Positions 42,754 through 50,158 of a stretch of 64,000 bases of DNA are shown here, piece by piece. Positions within the stretch are counted from its first letter, which is position 1, and the number at the start of each line of letters is the position of its first letter. Origin of the DNA: Amaricoccus sp. (GTDB lineage Bacteria; Pseudomonadota; Alphaproteobacteria; Rhodobacterales; Rhodobacteraceae); the NCBI RefSeq assembly GCF_017993425.1, contig NZ_JAGOMQ010000005.1, positions 1 to 64,000 on the forward strand, written 5' to 3'. Below the pieces are notes generated by a model. That model did no database searches. It had not been told where the DNA came from and was given only the letters and a program-made list of their open reading frames with translations. Position numbers and translations under genes: made by a program.

Positions 42754-43317
42754 ATGCCCTCCCTGACCCGACGCGGCGTGCTGTCCGCCGCCGCGGCCGG
42801 CGGCCTCGCCGCCTGCACGACGCGCCCCGCGAGCCTCCAGGGCAGCGCCGGGGCGCGCATCGACGCGGCGGTCGACGCCGCCACCGCGGAGCTCTTCTCC
42901 ACGGTCGCGGGCTCGGAGCAGCTCGCCGCCCGGGCGCAGGGGCTGCTCGTCATCCCGAACATCACCGAGCTCGGCTTCTTCGCCGGCGGCGCCTATGGCG
43001 AGGGCGCGCTGCGGATCAACGGCGTGACGGTCGACTACTACTCGCTCAGCGCCGTCTCTGTCGGCTTCACCCTCGGGGCGCAGACCTACAACCAGGCCCT
43101 CTACTTCCTGACGCCGGAGGCGTTGCAGGAGTTCCGCCTCGCCGACGGCTGGACCCTCGGCGTCGACGCCGCGGTGGTGGTCAACACCGACGGCGCCGCC
43201 GGCAGCCTCAACACCGCGAGCTTCAACCGCCCGATCGTCGAGGTCGTCTACGCCCAGCGCGGCCTCCTCGCCGACGCCAGCCTCGCCGGCGCGAAGTACA
43301 GCCGCATCTATCGCTGA
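42754..43317 (+). CDS. SYLF-domain (YSC84-like) lipoprotein
   Basis: The 187-residue protein has a lipobox LAAC with Cys21. The SYLF/YSC84 core follows: ARAQGLLVIPNITELGFFAGGAYGEGAL, DYYSLSAVSVGFTLGAQTYN, and a VDAAVVVNTDGAAGSLNTASFN strand pair. Bacterial SYLF proteins are lipid-binding envelope proteins of unsettled role. AGAAGGAG precedes the ATG. It is divergent from the copper/VWA gene. Downstream is the largest cluster of dispersed repeats in the window. Confidence 0.85.
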   Translation: MPSLTRRGVLSAAAAGGLAACTTRPASLQGSAGARIDAAVDAATAELFSTVAGSEQLAARAQGLLVIPNITELGFFAGGAYGEGALRINGVTVDYYSLSAVSVGFTLGAQTYNQALYFLTPEALQEFRLADGWTLGVDAAVVVNTDGAAGSLNTASFNRPIVEVVYAQRGLLADASLAGAKYSRIYR

Positions 43318-43380
43318 TCCGGTCCACCCGCCAACGGCGCACGACGCCCCCTGGCCCGACCCGGGCGCCCCTCGAGCGAG

Positions 43381-43547
43381 CGGGCCCTGCCCGCGCGCCC
43401 GCGGCGCGACAAGCGGCAGCACCGCTTTCGCCGCGCCGACGGCCGGAGCGCGGCGGCGCGCAGGCCGTCAGGGGTGAAGATTTCTCCGGGAGCGCGCCAT
43501 CCGTGAGCGCCCCGGCGAGCGCGGCGACGCGCCCGCCCCCGCAGGGC
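43381..43547 (-). repeat. Hairpin-rich dispersed element, copy D (partial)
   Basis: A diverged partial copy, in the same orientation as copy E, lies immediately beside it. Shared blocks are GCGGCGAAAGC...GCTTGTCGCGC, AGGGGTGAAGATTT (plus-strand reading) and GAGCGCCCCGGCGAGCGCGG. It lacks the opening GACGGATTTG hairpin, which may have been cut off at the junction with copy E near 43548-43572. Confidence 0.65.
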
Positions 43548-43572
43548 TAGCGAATTCACACTTCTCCTCCAG

Positions 43573-43887
43573 CCGCCATGGACCGAACGATATGAAGCCG
43601 ATAGCCGGCCGACCGAAGCGGGCTCCGCCCGCGAGGCCACGGCGCGACAAGCGAAAGCATGGCTTTCGCCGCGCCGACGGCTGGAGCGCGTTGGCGCGGA
43701 GGCCGTGAGGGGTGAAGATTTCCCCGTCGCGCGCAATCCGTCCGTGAGCGCCCCGGCGAGCGCGGAATCGCGCTCGCCCCCCGAGGGGCGATCGCGGACG
43801 GATTTGCCACGGGTCAAATCCGTCTGGCGTCACCGTCGCGGCCCATTCCTCCCGATCCGTGGCTTCAGCCGGGATGTGTGAATGCCG
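43573..43887 (-). repeat. Hairpin-rich dispersed element, copy E
   Basis: It is nearly identical to copy C along its full length. It has the GACGGATTTG / CAAATCCGTC-type hairpin, the central GC stem, GAAATCTTCACCCCTCACGG and the GGTCCATGGCGG end. On the minus strand it follows a short variant (43900-43950 again carries GGATTTGACCCGCGGCAAAT) and the 37-bp motif at 43969-44006, so the order motif-then-element is the same as at 20543-20892. The 695-bp gap contains only repeats. Confidence 0.8.
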
Positions 43888-43968
43888 TAGCCCGCAGGGG
43901 CGATCATGGGCGGATTTGCCGCGGGTCAAATCCGTCCGATATCGTTAGGCTCACATTAACCCTCACGC

Positions 43969-44006
43969 GAAATCAATGGCTTAGCTAATTTTCACGCGTG
44001 AACACC
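43969..44006 (-). repeat. Dispersed 3'-flank motif, copy 5
   Basis: On the minus strand it reads GTGTTCACGCGTGAAAATTA followed by GCTAAGCCATTGATTTC. It starts 7 nt past the rpe stop codon and is oriented like rpe. Hairpin-rich element copies E and D follow. Confidence 0.78.
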
Positions 44007-44012
44007 CCCGGC

Positions 44013-44735
44013 TCACGCCGGCCGCAGCGCCGCGATGTTGGCGGCATAGGCCGCCGGCCCCCCGGCGAAGACCGCCGACCCGGCGACCAGCACGTCCGCC
44101 CCCGCCGCGACGCAGACCGGCGCGGTCGCCGGCGCGACGCCCCCGTCCACCTGCAGCCGGATCGGCCGGTCCCCGATCCAGCCCCGCAGCTTCCGCAGCT
44201 TCGGCAGCTGCGAGCGCAGGAACGACTGCCCCCCGAACCCGGGATTGACCGTCATCACCAGCACCAGATCCACCCGGTCGAGCACGTACTCCACCGCCTC
44301 CGGCGGCGTCGACGGCGTGATCGACACGCCCGCCAGGCAGCCGAGGTCGCGGATCGCCGCCAGCGAGCGGTCGAGATGCGGCGAGGCCTCGGCATGGACG
44401 GTGATCAGGTCCGCCCCCGCCTCGGCGAAGGCCGCGAGATAGGGATCCGCCGGCGCGATCATCAGATGCACGTCCATCAGCGTCCGGACGAACGGCCGGA
44501 TCGCCTTCACCACCAGCGGCCCGATGGTCAGGTTCGGCACGAAATGCCCGTCCATCACGTCGACATGCACCCAGTCGGCCCCGGCGTCCTCCACCGCCCG
44601 CACCTCCTCGCCGAGCCGGGCGAAGTCGGCCGACAGGATCGAAGGGGCGATCTTCACCCCCGCCGCCAGCGCCTCCGGCCCGATCGCGGCACGCGCCTCC
44701 GGCCCGGTCGCAGCACGCGCCTCCGGCGCGCTCAT
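44013..44735 (-). CDS. rpe: Ribulose-phosphate 3-epimerase
   Basis: The 240-residue protein is a TIM barrel. It has [17 protein letters not shown], the metal-binding [20 protein letters not shown], the HAEA turn, [13 protein letters not shown], and a second catalytic Asp in LQVDGGV. It interconverts ribulose-5-P and xylulose-5-P in the pentose phosphate and Calvin pathways. The N-terminus is about 25 residues longer than usual and consists of an 8-residue repeat (PEARAAxG). If that is not translated, the true start would be nearer residue 25. Its ATG overlaps the upstream dehydrogenase stop (ATGA). Confidence 0.93.
   Translation of the reverse strand: MSAPEARAATGPEARAAIGPEALAAGVKIAPSILSADFARLGEEVRAVEDAGADWVHVDVMDGHFVPNLTIGPLVVKAIRPFVRTLMDVHLMIAPADPYLAAFAEAGADLITVHAEASPHLDRSLAAIRDLGCLAGVSITPSTPPEAVEYVLDRVDLVLVMTVNPGFGGQSFLRSQLPKLRKLRGWIGDRPIRLQVDGGVAPATAPVCVAAGADVLVAGSAVFAGGPAAYAANIAALRPA
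44671..44735 (-). repeat. Tandem 24-bp repeat in the 5' end of rpe
   Basis: Units at 44671-44694 and 44695-44718 differ at two positions, and a third partial unit runs to the start codon. Each encodes eight residues of the PEARAAxG type. The period is a multiple of three, so expansion or contraction keeps the frame. Confidence 0.75.
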
Positions 44736-45595
44736 GCCAGCCGCCGGATCAGGCTCGACGTGTCCCACCGGCCGCCGCCGAGGCCCTGCACGTCCTTGTA
44801 GAACTGGTCGATCAGCGCCGTCGCCGGCAGGCTCGCCCCGTTGGCGTCCGCCTCGGCGAGGCAGATCCCGAGGTCCTTGCGCATCCAGTCGACCGCGAAG
44901 CCGAAGTCGAACTTGCCCGCCAGCATGGTCCTGCCGCGGTTCTCCATCTGCCACGACCCCGCCGCGCCCTTCGAGATCACGTCGAGCACCGCCTCGCCGT
45001 CGAGCCCCGCCTTCCGCGCGAAGGCGAGCCCCTCGCTCAGGCCCTGCACCAGCCCGGCGATGCAGATCTGGTTGACCATCTTGGTGAGCTGCCCCGCGCC
45101 GACGCCGCCCATCAGCCGGCAGGCCCGCGCATAGGCCATGATCGCCGGCTCCGCGCGGCCATAGGCCTCCGCCGCGCCGCCGCACATCACCGTCAGCGCG
45201 CCGTTCTCCGCCCCGGCCTGCCCGCCCGACACCGGCGCGTCGACGAACGAGGCCCCCGCAGCCTCCGCCGCGACGGCGAGCTCCCGCGCCACCTGCGCCG
45301 AGGCCGTGGTGTGGTCGATGAACACCGCCCCCTTCTCCAGCCCCGCGAACGCCCCGTCGTCCCCCACCGTGACGCTCCGCAGGTCGTCGTCGTTGCCGAC
45401 GCAGCAGAACACCAGCTCCGCCCCCTCGGCCGCCTCCGCCGGCGTCGGCGCCGAGCGGCCGCCGTGCTGCTCCACCCAGGCGGCGGCCCGCGCCGGCGAG
45501 CGGTTGAAGACCGTCACCTCGTGCCCCTTGGCCGCCAGATGGCCCGCCATGGGAAAGCCCATGACCCCGAGCCCGATGAATGCGACGCGCGCCAT
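44732..45595 (-). CDS. NAD(P)-dependent beta-hydroxyacid dehydrogenase (GarR/MmsB-type)
   Basis: The 287-residue protein begins with a Rossmann motif ([21 protein letters not shown]). It has VFIDHTTAS, the substrate-binding [18 protein letters not shown] and the catalytic Lys in [11 protein letters not shown], with [17 protein letters not shown] near the end. The family includes tartronate semialdehyde reductase and 3-hydroxyisobutyrate dehydrogenase, and the substrate cannot be chosen from sequence. It overlaps rpe by four bases. Confidence 0.87.
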   Translation of the reverse strand: MARVAFIGLGVMGFPMAGHLAAKGHEVTVFNRSPARAAAWVEQHGGRSAPTPAEAAEGAELVFCCVGNDDDLRSVTVGDDGAFAGLEKGAVFIDHTTASAQVARELAVAAEAAGASFVDAPVSGGQAGAENGALTVMCGGAAEAYGRAEPAIMAYARACRLMGGVGAGQLTKMVNQICIAGLVQGLSEGLAFARKAGLDGEAVLDVISKGAAGSWQMENRGRTMLAGKFDFGFAVDWMRKDLGICLAEADANGASLPATALIDQFYKDVQGLGGGRWDTSSLIRRLA

Positions 45596-45694
45596 GCGAC
45601 CCTCCGTGCGTGCCTTCCTGCGTTGTCAGCCCCCTGATGGCCTGCTATCCGGAACCGGTCAAGCGGACGGACGGCCGGGAGGCGGCGCGCGCGA

Positions 45695-48244
45695 ATGGCG
45701 TTTCTGTTCCGGTGGCTGATGCGCGCCGTCGTCGCGATGGCCGTGCTCGCAGGCCTCGCGCTCGGCCTCGGCTACTACCTCGCGAGCCGCTCGCTGCCGG
45801 ACTACGACCGGACGCTGACCCTCGCCGGACTGCGCCAGAAGACCGAGATCGTGCGCGACCGCAACGCCGTCCCGCACATCCTCGCGACCGACGACCACGA
45901 CGCCTTCTTCGCCCTCGGCCTCGTCCACGCCCAGGACCGGCTCTGGCAGATGACGCTGATGCGCCGCACCGCGCAGGGCCGGCTCTCCGAGCTCTTCGGG
46001 GTCGAGACGCTGGAGATCGACCGCCTGATGCGGGCGCTCGACCTCTACCCGCTCGCGCAAGCCGCCGTCGCCGTGCAGGATCCGCAGGCCAGGGCCGCCC
46101 TCGAGGCCTATGCCGAGGGCGTCAACGCCTGGCTCGGCGTGGTGCAGTCCGAGGCGCTCGGGCGCGGCGCGCCGGAGTTCTTCCTCTTCGACGCCCAGAT
46201 CGCCCCGTGGACGCCGGCCGACAGCCTCGCGATCCTGAAGCTGATGGCCTTGCAGCTGACCGACAAGGCGGCGCGCGAGACGCTGCGGGCGCAGCTTCTC
46301 GTCACCGTGCCGCCGGAGCGGGTGCGCGACGTGATGCCCGACAGCCCGAACGCGCCGCTCCTCGGCCTGCCCGACTTCGGCGCCGCGCTCGCCCCCGGCG
46401 CGCCCGTGCGCCACGCCGCCCTGCGCCACTCCCTCGACCCGACCACGCCCGCCGGCACGGCAGGGTCCGGCGCAACGCCCGCCCCCGGCGCGCCCGTGCG
46501 CCGCGCCGCCCTGCGCCATCCGCTCGACCCGACCGCGCCCGTCGGCGCGGCGGGGGCCTCGAACGCCTTCGCCGCGGCGCCCCGGCGCACGGCGGGGGGC
46601 GCGCCGCTTCTCGCCACCGACCCGCATCTGGCGCTGACCGCGCCGTCGATCTGGATGCTGGCGCGGATCGACCTCGCCTCCGGGCCGGTGATCGGCGGCA
46701 CCATCCCGGGGATGCCGCTGGTGCTGATCGGCCGCAACCCCGACCTCGGCTGGGGCCTGACCTCGAGCTACCTCGACGACCAGGACGTGTTCATCGAGCG
46801 CATCGACCCCGACGACCCCGCCCGCTACCTGACCCCGGAGGGCTGGGCCCCCTTCGTCGAGCGGCAGGTGCAGATCGGGGTCAAGGACGCAGGCCCGGTC
46901 GCCGAGACGCTGCGCTGGACCCGGCACGGGCCGGTGCTGCCGCCCGACGCCTTCGGGGTCGCCGCGGTGACGCCGCCGGGACACGTCGCGAGCCTCGGCT
47001 GGACCGCGCTGACGGAGGACGACCGCTCGATGAGCGCGGGCCTCGCGCTGATGCGGGCCACCTCGGTGCGCGCCGCCCGAGCCGCGGTGCGCGACTTCGT
47101 CGCCCCCTCGCTGATGCTGACGCTGGCCGACCGCAGCGAGATCGCGTTGCAGATGGGCGGCCGCGCCCCGGCGCGCGACCCGGCGAGCGCCAGCCAGGGG
47201 GCGATCCCCGCCGCGGGCTGGCTCGCCGCCAACGACTGGAAGGGATTCCGCCCCTACGAGAGCAACCCCTGGGTGCTCGACCCGCCGGGCGGCGTCGTCG
47301 TCAACACCAACAACCGGCTGACCGACGCGGCCTTCCCCGACAACCTGAGCTTCGACTGGGGCGACAGCCACCGCATCATCCGGGCCGAGCGGCTGCTGAA
47401 CGCGCGGGCCTATCACACGCTCGACAGCTTCATCGAGATCCAGACCGACACCGTCTCCGAGGCCGCCCGCACGCTGCTGCCGCTGATCGCCCGCGACCTC
47501 TGGTACAGCGGCGAGCCGGCGGCGGCCGGGACGGTCGAGCGGCGGCGGCAGGCGGCGCTGGAGCGGCTGGCGAACTGGACGGGCGAGATGTCCGAGCACA
47601 CGCCCGAGCCGCTGATCTACGCCGCCTGGATCCGGGCCTTGCAGCGGCGGCTGATCGTCGACGAGCTCGGGCCGCTCGCCGAGAGCCTGCCGGCGCCCGA
47701 CCCGGTGTTCCTCGAGCGGGTGTTCCGCAACGTCGAGGGGGCCTCGGTCTGGTGCGACGTGGTGCAGACCACCGCGGTGGAGACCTGCGTCGACACGGCG
47801 CGGATGGCGCTCGACGAGGCGCTGATCGAGATCGAGGCGCGGTTCGGGACGCGGATGGAGAGCTGGCGCTGGGGCGACGCCCATCAGGCGGTCCACCGGC
47901 ACCAGACCCTCGGCGGGCTGCCGGTGCTGCGCTACCTCGTCAACATCCGCCAGTCGACGCCGGGGGGCGACCACACGCTGCTGCGCGGCCTCGCGCCCGG
48001 CTTCGGGCCGGAGCCCTACCTGAACCTGCACGCCGCCGGGCTGCGCGCCGTCTACGATTTCTCCGACCCCGACGCGAGCGTCTTCGTCATCGCCACGGGC
48101 GAGAGCGGGCACCTGCTGTCGCGGCACTACGACGACCTCGCGGCGCTGTGGCGGCGGAGCGAGTACGTCCCGATGTCGCTCGACCCCGCCCTCGCCCGCG
48201 CCGGCGCCGTGGGGGTGACCACCCTCCTCCCCGCCGGCGGATGA
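45695..48244 (+). CDS. Penicillin acylase-family Ntn hydrolase
   Basis: The 849-residue precursor has an N-terminal hydrophobic segment (~9-30, signal or anchor). The alpha chain carries DRNAVPHILATDDHDAFFALG and HAQDRLWQM. The autocatalytic site is GASNAFAAA, with Ser289 the expected N-terminal nucleophile of the beta chain, followed by LLATDPHLALTAPSIWM and VVVNTNNRLTD. Members hydrolyse amide side chains such as penicillins and acyl-homoserine lactones, and the natural substrate is unknown. The spacer before Ser289 contains a duplicated segment of about 23 residues with a 30-residue period. A dispersed motif follows 17 nt after the stop. Confidence 0.92.
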   Translation: MAFLFRWLMRAVVAMAVLAGLALGLGYYLASRSLPDYDRTLTLAGLRQKTEIVRDRNAVPHILATDDHDAFFALGLVHAQDRLWQMTLMRRTAQGRLSELFGVETLEIDRLMRALDLYPLAQAAVAVQDPQARAALEAYAEGVNAWLGVVQSEALGRGAPEFFLFDAQIAPWTPADSLAILKLMALQLTDKAARETLRAQLLVTVPPERVRDVMPDSPNAPLLGLPDFGAALAPGAPVRHAALRHSLDPTTPAGTAGSGATPAPGAPVRRAALRHPLDPTAPVGAAGASNAFAAAPRRTAGGAPLLATDPHLALTAPSIWMLARIDLASGPVIGGTIPGMPLVLIGRNPDLGWGLTSSYLDDQDVFIERIDPDDPARYLTPEGWAPFVERQVQIGVKDAGPVAETLRWTRHGPVLPPDAFGVAAVTPPGHVASLGWTALTEDDRSMSAGLALMRATSVRAARAAVRDFVAPSLMLTLADRSEIALQMGGRAPARDPASASQGAIPAAGWLAANDWKGFRPYESNPWVLDPPGGVVVNTNNRLTDAAFPDNLSFDWGDSHRIIRAERLLNARAYHTLDSFIEIQTDTVSEAARTLLPLIARDLWYSGEPAAAGTVERRRQAALERLANWTGEMSEHTPEPLIYAAWIRALQRRLIVDELGPLAESLPAPDPVFLERVFRNVEGASVWCDVVQTTAVETCVDTARMALDEALIEIEARFGTRMESWRWGDAHQAVHRHQTLGGLPVLRYLVNIRQSTPGGDHTLLRGLAPGFGPEPYLNLHAAGLRAVYDFSDPDASVFVIATGESGHLLSRHYDDLAALWRRSEYVPMSLDPALARAGAVGVTTLLPAGG
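46391..46548 (+). repeat. In-frame duplication in the acylase spacer peptide
   Basis: 46391-46458 and 46481-46548 are near-identical, 90 bp apart (30 codons). Each encodes APGAPVR(H/R)AALRH(S/P)LDPT. The duplication lies in the linker expected to be removed on maturation, just ahead of the nucleophile Ser289. Confidence 0.8.
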
Positions 48245-48260
48245 GCCGCGCGGACGAGGG

Positions 48261-48297
48261 GTGTTCACGCGTGAATATTCGCTAAACCATTGATTTC
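48261..48297 (+). repeat. Dispersed 3'-flank motif, copy 6
   Basis: The copy reads GTGTTCACGCGTGAATATTC followed by GCTAAACCATTGATTTC. It starts 17 nt after the acylase stop codon, in that gene's orientation. No hairpin-rich element follows. The rest of the gap to the PIN gene (48298-48421) shows nothing recognisable. Confidence 0.78.
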
Positions 48298-48421
48298 ACG
48301 TGATCGGGTAGTGTGAGCTGAGGATGCTCCACGCTACGGGACTCTTGCCGCTCCCACACGAGACGACCCAGGCCCGTGCGCCTCATGGCGGTTCCAACCG
48401 CTGTTCCACGGCGCCGACGGG

Positions 48422-48835
48422 TCAAAGGGCCGCGAGAAAATCAGCAGGGTTCAAGACAGGAATGTCCTGAAAGGGTGACATCACGCGCAGGTCCCGATCG
48501 CCGGTGACGAGGCAATTCGCCTCGCCCATCATCGCAGTTTCCAGAAGCTTATCGTCATCGGGATCTCGGCATCCCATCCTGGCGCCGGTGATCGCGATCC
48601 ATTCGGACACTGCGTCGAGCTGCACCAGGAAAAGCGCCCTGCCCTCCCGGCTGACATACTTGTCGAACTTCGGGCGCTCGAGGCGCGTGCGCAGCTCGTC
48701 GAAGGTCGGTTCCGAGAATAGAAGAACCCCGCCAGCGGCACGAACGGCGTCCACCGCCGCGCGCGGCGGTCCCTTCGGTTGCAGGAGGGCGCTGATCAGG
48801 ACGTTGGTGTCGAGAACGACGCGATCAGCCCTCAT
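48422..48835 (-). CDS. PIN-domain toxin of a type II toxin-antitoxin pair
   Basis: The 137-residue PIN protein has acidic active-site residues in VVLDTNVLISAL (Asp9), FDELRTRL (Glu), CRDPDDDKLLE and VTGDRDL. This matches the PIN-family putative toxin group, usually RNases that act on tRNA or mRNA. It overlaps the antitoxin gene by 11 bp, with the antitoxin first, the normal order. The catalytic set looks intact, so the toxin is probably functional. Confidence 0.88.
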   Translation of the reverse strand: MRADRVVLDTNVLISALLQPKGPPRAAVDAVRAAGGVLLFSEPTFDELRTRLERPKFDKYVSREGRALFLVQLDAVSEWIAITGARMGCRDPDDDKLLETAMMGEANCLVTGDRDLRVMSPFQDIPVLNPADFLAAL

Positions 48836-49076
48836 CGGCCAAGAGCGCGTCCAGCTCCGCGTCCGTCAGGCCATTGTCGGTCGCCTGTGCCCCCATGGCG
48901 TCCATGGTCGCGCTCAGGCGCTCCCATGCAGCGCCCCGCAGGCGCTCGTATTGCTGCATCGACATCATCACGCCGACCGGCCTGCCCTTCTTTGTCACGC
49001 GCACCGGCGCGCTCTGCGCCGAGTCGAGCAGCTGGCCGAAGCGGTTCTTCGCGTCTTTGGCGGCAATCTCTCTCAT
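48825..49076 (-). CDS. Phd/YefM-family antitoxin
   Basis: The 83-residue protein has a Phd/YefM N-terminal DNA-binding half (KDAKNRFGQLLDSAQSAPVRVTKKGRPVGVMMSMQQYERL) and an acidic, probably unstructured C-terminus (DNGLTDAELDALLADEG) that would wrap the toxin. Such antitoxins repress their own operon. A good promoter ends so close to the ATG that the transcript may be leaderless. No ribosome-binding site is visible. Confidence 0.9.
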   Translation of the reverse strand: MREIAAKDAKNRFGQLLDSAQSAPVRVTKKGRPVGVMMSMQQYERLRGAAWERLSATMDAMGAQATDNGLTDAELDALLADEG

Positions 49077-49082
49077 GTAGCT

Positions 49083-49110
49083 ATTATGGCTATGATGGCC
49101 GGATCGTCAA
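49083..49110 (-). promoter_or_regulatory. Promoter of the toxin-antitoxin operon
   Basis: On the minus strand TTGACG (49110-49105) and CATAAT (49088-49083) are separated by 16 bp. Transcription would begin at about 49076, the A of the antitoxin start codon. An interrupted inverted repeat, TAGC...GCTA, overlaps the -10 and could be the antitoxin operator. Confidence 0.55.
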
Positions 49111-49127
49111 CCTGTCGGCTCGGCCCC

Positions 49128-50156
49128 TCACCCGGCCAGCGTCACCGGCCGTCCCTCCCGCCCCGTCGCGATCAGGGCGTCGATAAGGCGGTGGACGCGC
49201 AGGGCCTCCTCGCCCGTCACCTTCGGGTCGCGGCCCTCGCGGAGCGCGGCGACGAAGTCCGCCATGACCGCCCGGTGGTAGTCGTGGGGAAACGCCATCG
49301 GATCGGCGCCCGTGCCGCCGGCGCTGCCGTCCGGCTCGATCGCCTCGCGGCGGCCGTCGCTGAACTGCACCGAGAGCTCCGCCCCGCGCAAGAGCGCCGT
49401 GCCCCGCTCGCAGGCGAGCGCGATCTCCTCGGCGAAGCCGGGATAGGCCGCCGTCGTCGCCTCGATCGTGCCGATCGCCCCGCTCGCGAACCGCGCCGCG
49501 GCGGCGACCATGTCCTCCGCCTCCATCCGGTGCAGCGGCGTCGTCGCGACGAAGCCGGTCACCGCCTCGATCGGCCCGGCGAGGCTCAGCATCAGGTCGA
49601 GCGTGTGGATGCCCTGCGTCATCAGCACCCCGCCGCCGTCCCGCGCCAGCGTGCCCCGGCCGGGCTCGTCGTAGTAGGACTGCGGCCGCCACAGCCGGAT
49701 CGTCGTCGAGCAGCCGACCACCCGCCCGAGCGCCCCGGAGGCGAGCAGCTCGGCGAGCCGCATCCCCGCCGGCCGGAACCGGTGCTGGAGCACCACCCCG
49801 AGCCGCACCCCCGCCTCGCGGCAGGAGCGCACCAGCGCCTCGGCCCGCGCCGTGCTGACCTCGAGCGGCTTCTCCATCAGCACGTGCTTGCCGGCCGCCG
49901 CGCAGGCGAGGCCAATCTCGGCATGGGTGTTCGGCGGGGTGAACACCGCCACCGCCTCGATGCCCGGGTCGCCGAGGATCGCGTCGAGGCTGTCGCAGGT
50001 CGGGAACGGAAACCGCGCGGCGAACGCCTCCCGCCGCGCCGCGCTCGGGCTGAAGGCCGCCGCCACCTCGACCTCGCCGGCAAGGTCCAGGAGCCCCTTC
50101 GCGTGGGGCGTCACCGCCATGCCCAGCCCGACGATGGCGATGCGGGTCCGCGCCAC
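49128..50156 (-). CDS. Gfo/Idh/MocA-family oxidoreductase
   Basis: The 342-residue protein has a Rossmann start (RIAIVGLGMAVTPHAKGLL), the TPPNTHAEIGLACAAAGKHVLMEKPLEV segment with the conserved EKP, a GGGVLMTQGIHTLDLMLSLAG core, and a C-terminal beta-sheet domain. It is likely an NAD(P)-dependent sugar or inositol-type dehydrogenase, substrate unknown. The GTG at 50156 has GGAGG seven nt upstream and lies two bases after the rnj stop. A GTG at 50162 is also possible. Tight spacing argues for co-transcription with rnj. Confidence 0.88.
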   Translation of the reverse strand: MARTRIAIVGLGMAVTPHAKGLLDLAGEVEVAAAFSPSAARREAFAARFPFPTCDSLDAILGDPGIEAVAVFTPPNTHAEIGLACAAAGKHVLMEKPLEVSTARAEALVRSCREAGVRLGVVLQHRFRPAGMRLAELLASGALGRVVGCSTTIRLWRPQSYYDEPGRGTLARDGGGVLMTQGIHTLDLMLSLAGPIEAVTGFVATTPLHRMEAEDMVAAAARFASGAIGTIEATTAAYPGFAEEIALACERGTALLRGAELSVQFSDGRREAIEPDGSAGGTGADPMAFPHDYHRAVMADFVAALREGRDPKVTGEEALRVHRLIDALIATGREGRPVTLAG

Positions 50157-50158
50157 GC

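Noticed and set aside
43318-44012. Frames of 84-169 codons within the repeat cluster as genes
   Set aside because: They run through hairpin-rich repeats, are Arg/Ser/Ala-rich, and their frames differ between copies of the same element.
45659-48268. 869-codon frame opposite the penicillin acylase gene
   Set aside because: Composition is that of a shadow frame, and the plus strand carries the full acylase motif set including the nucleophile Ser.
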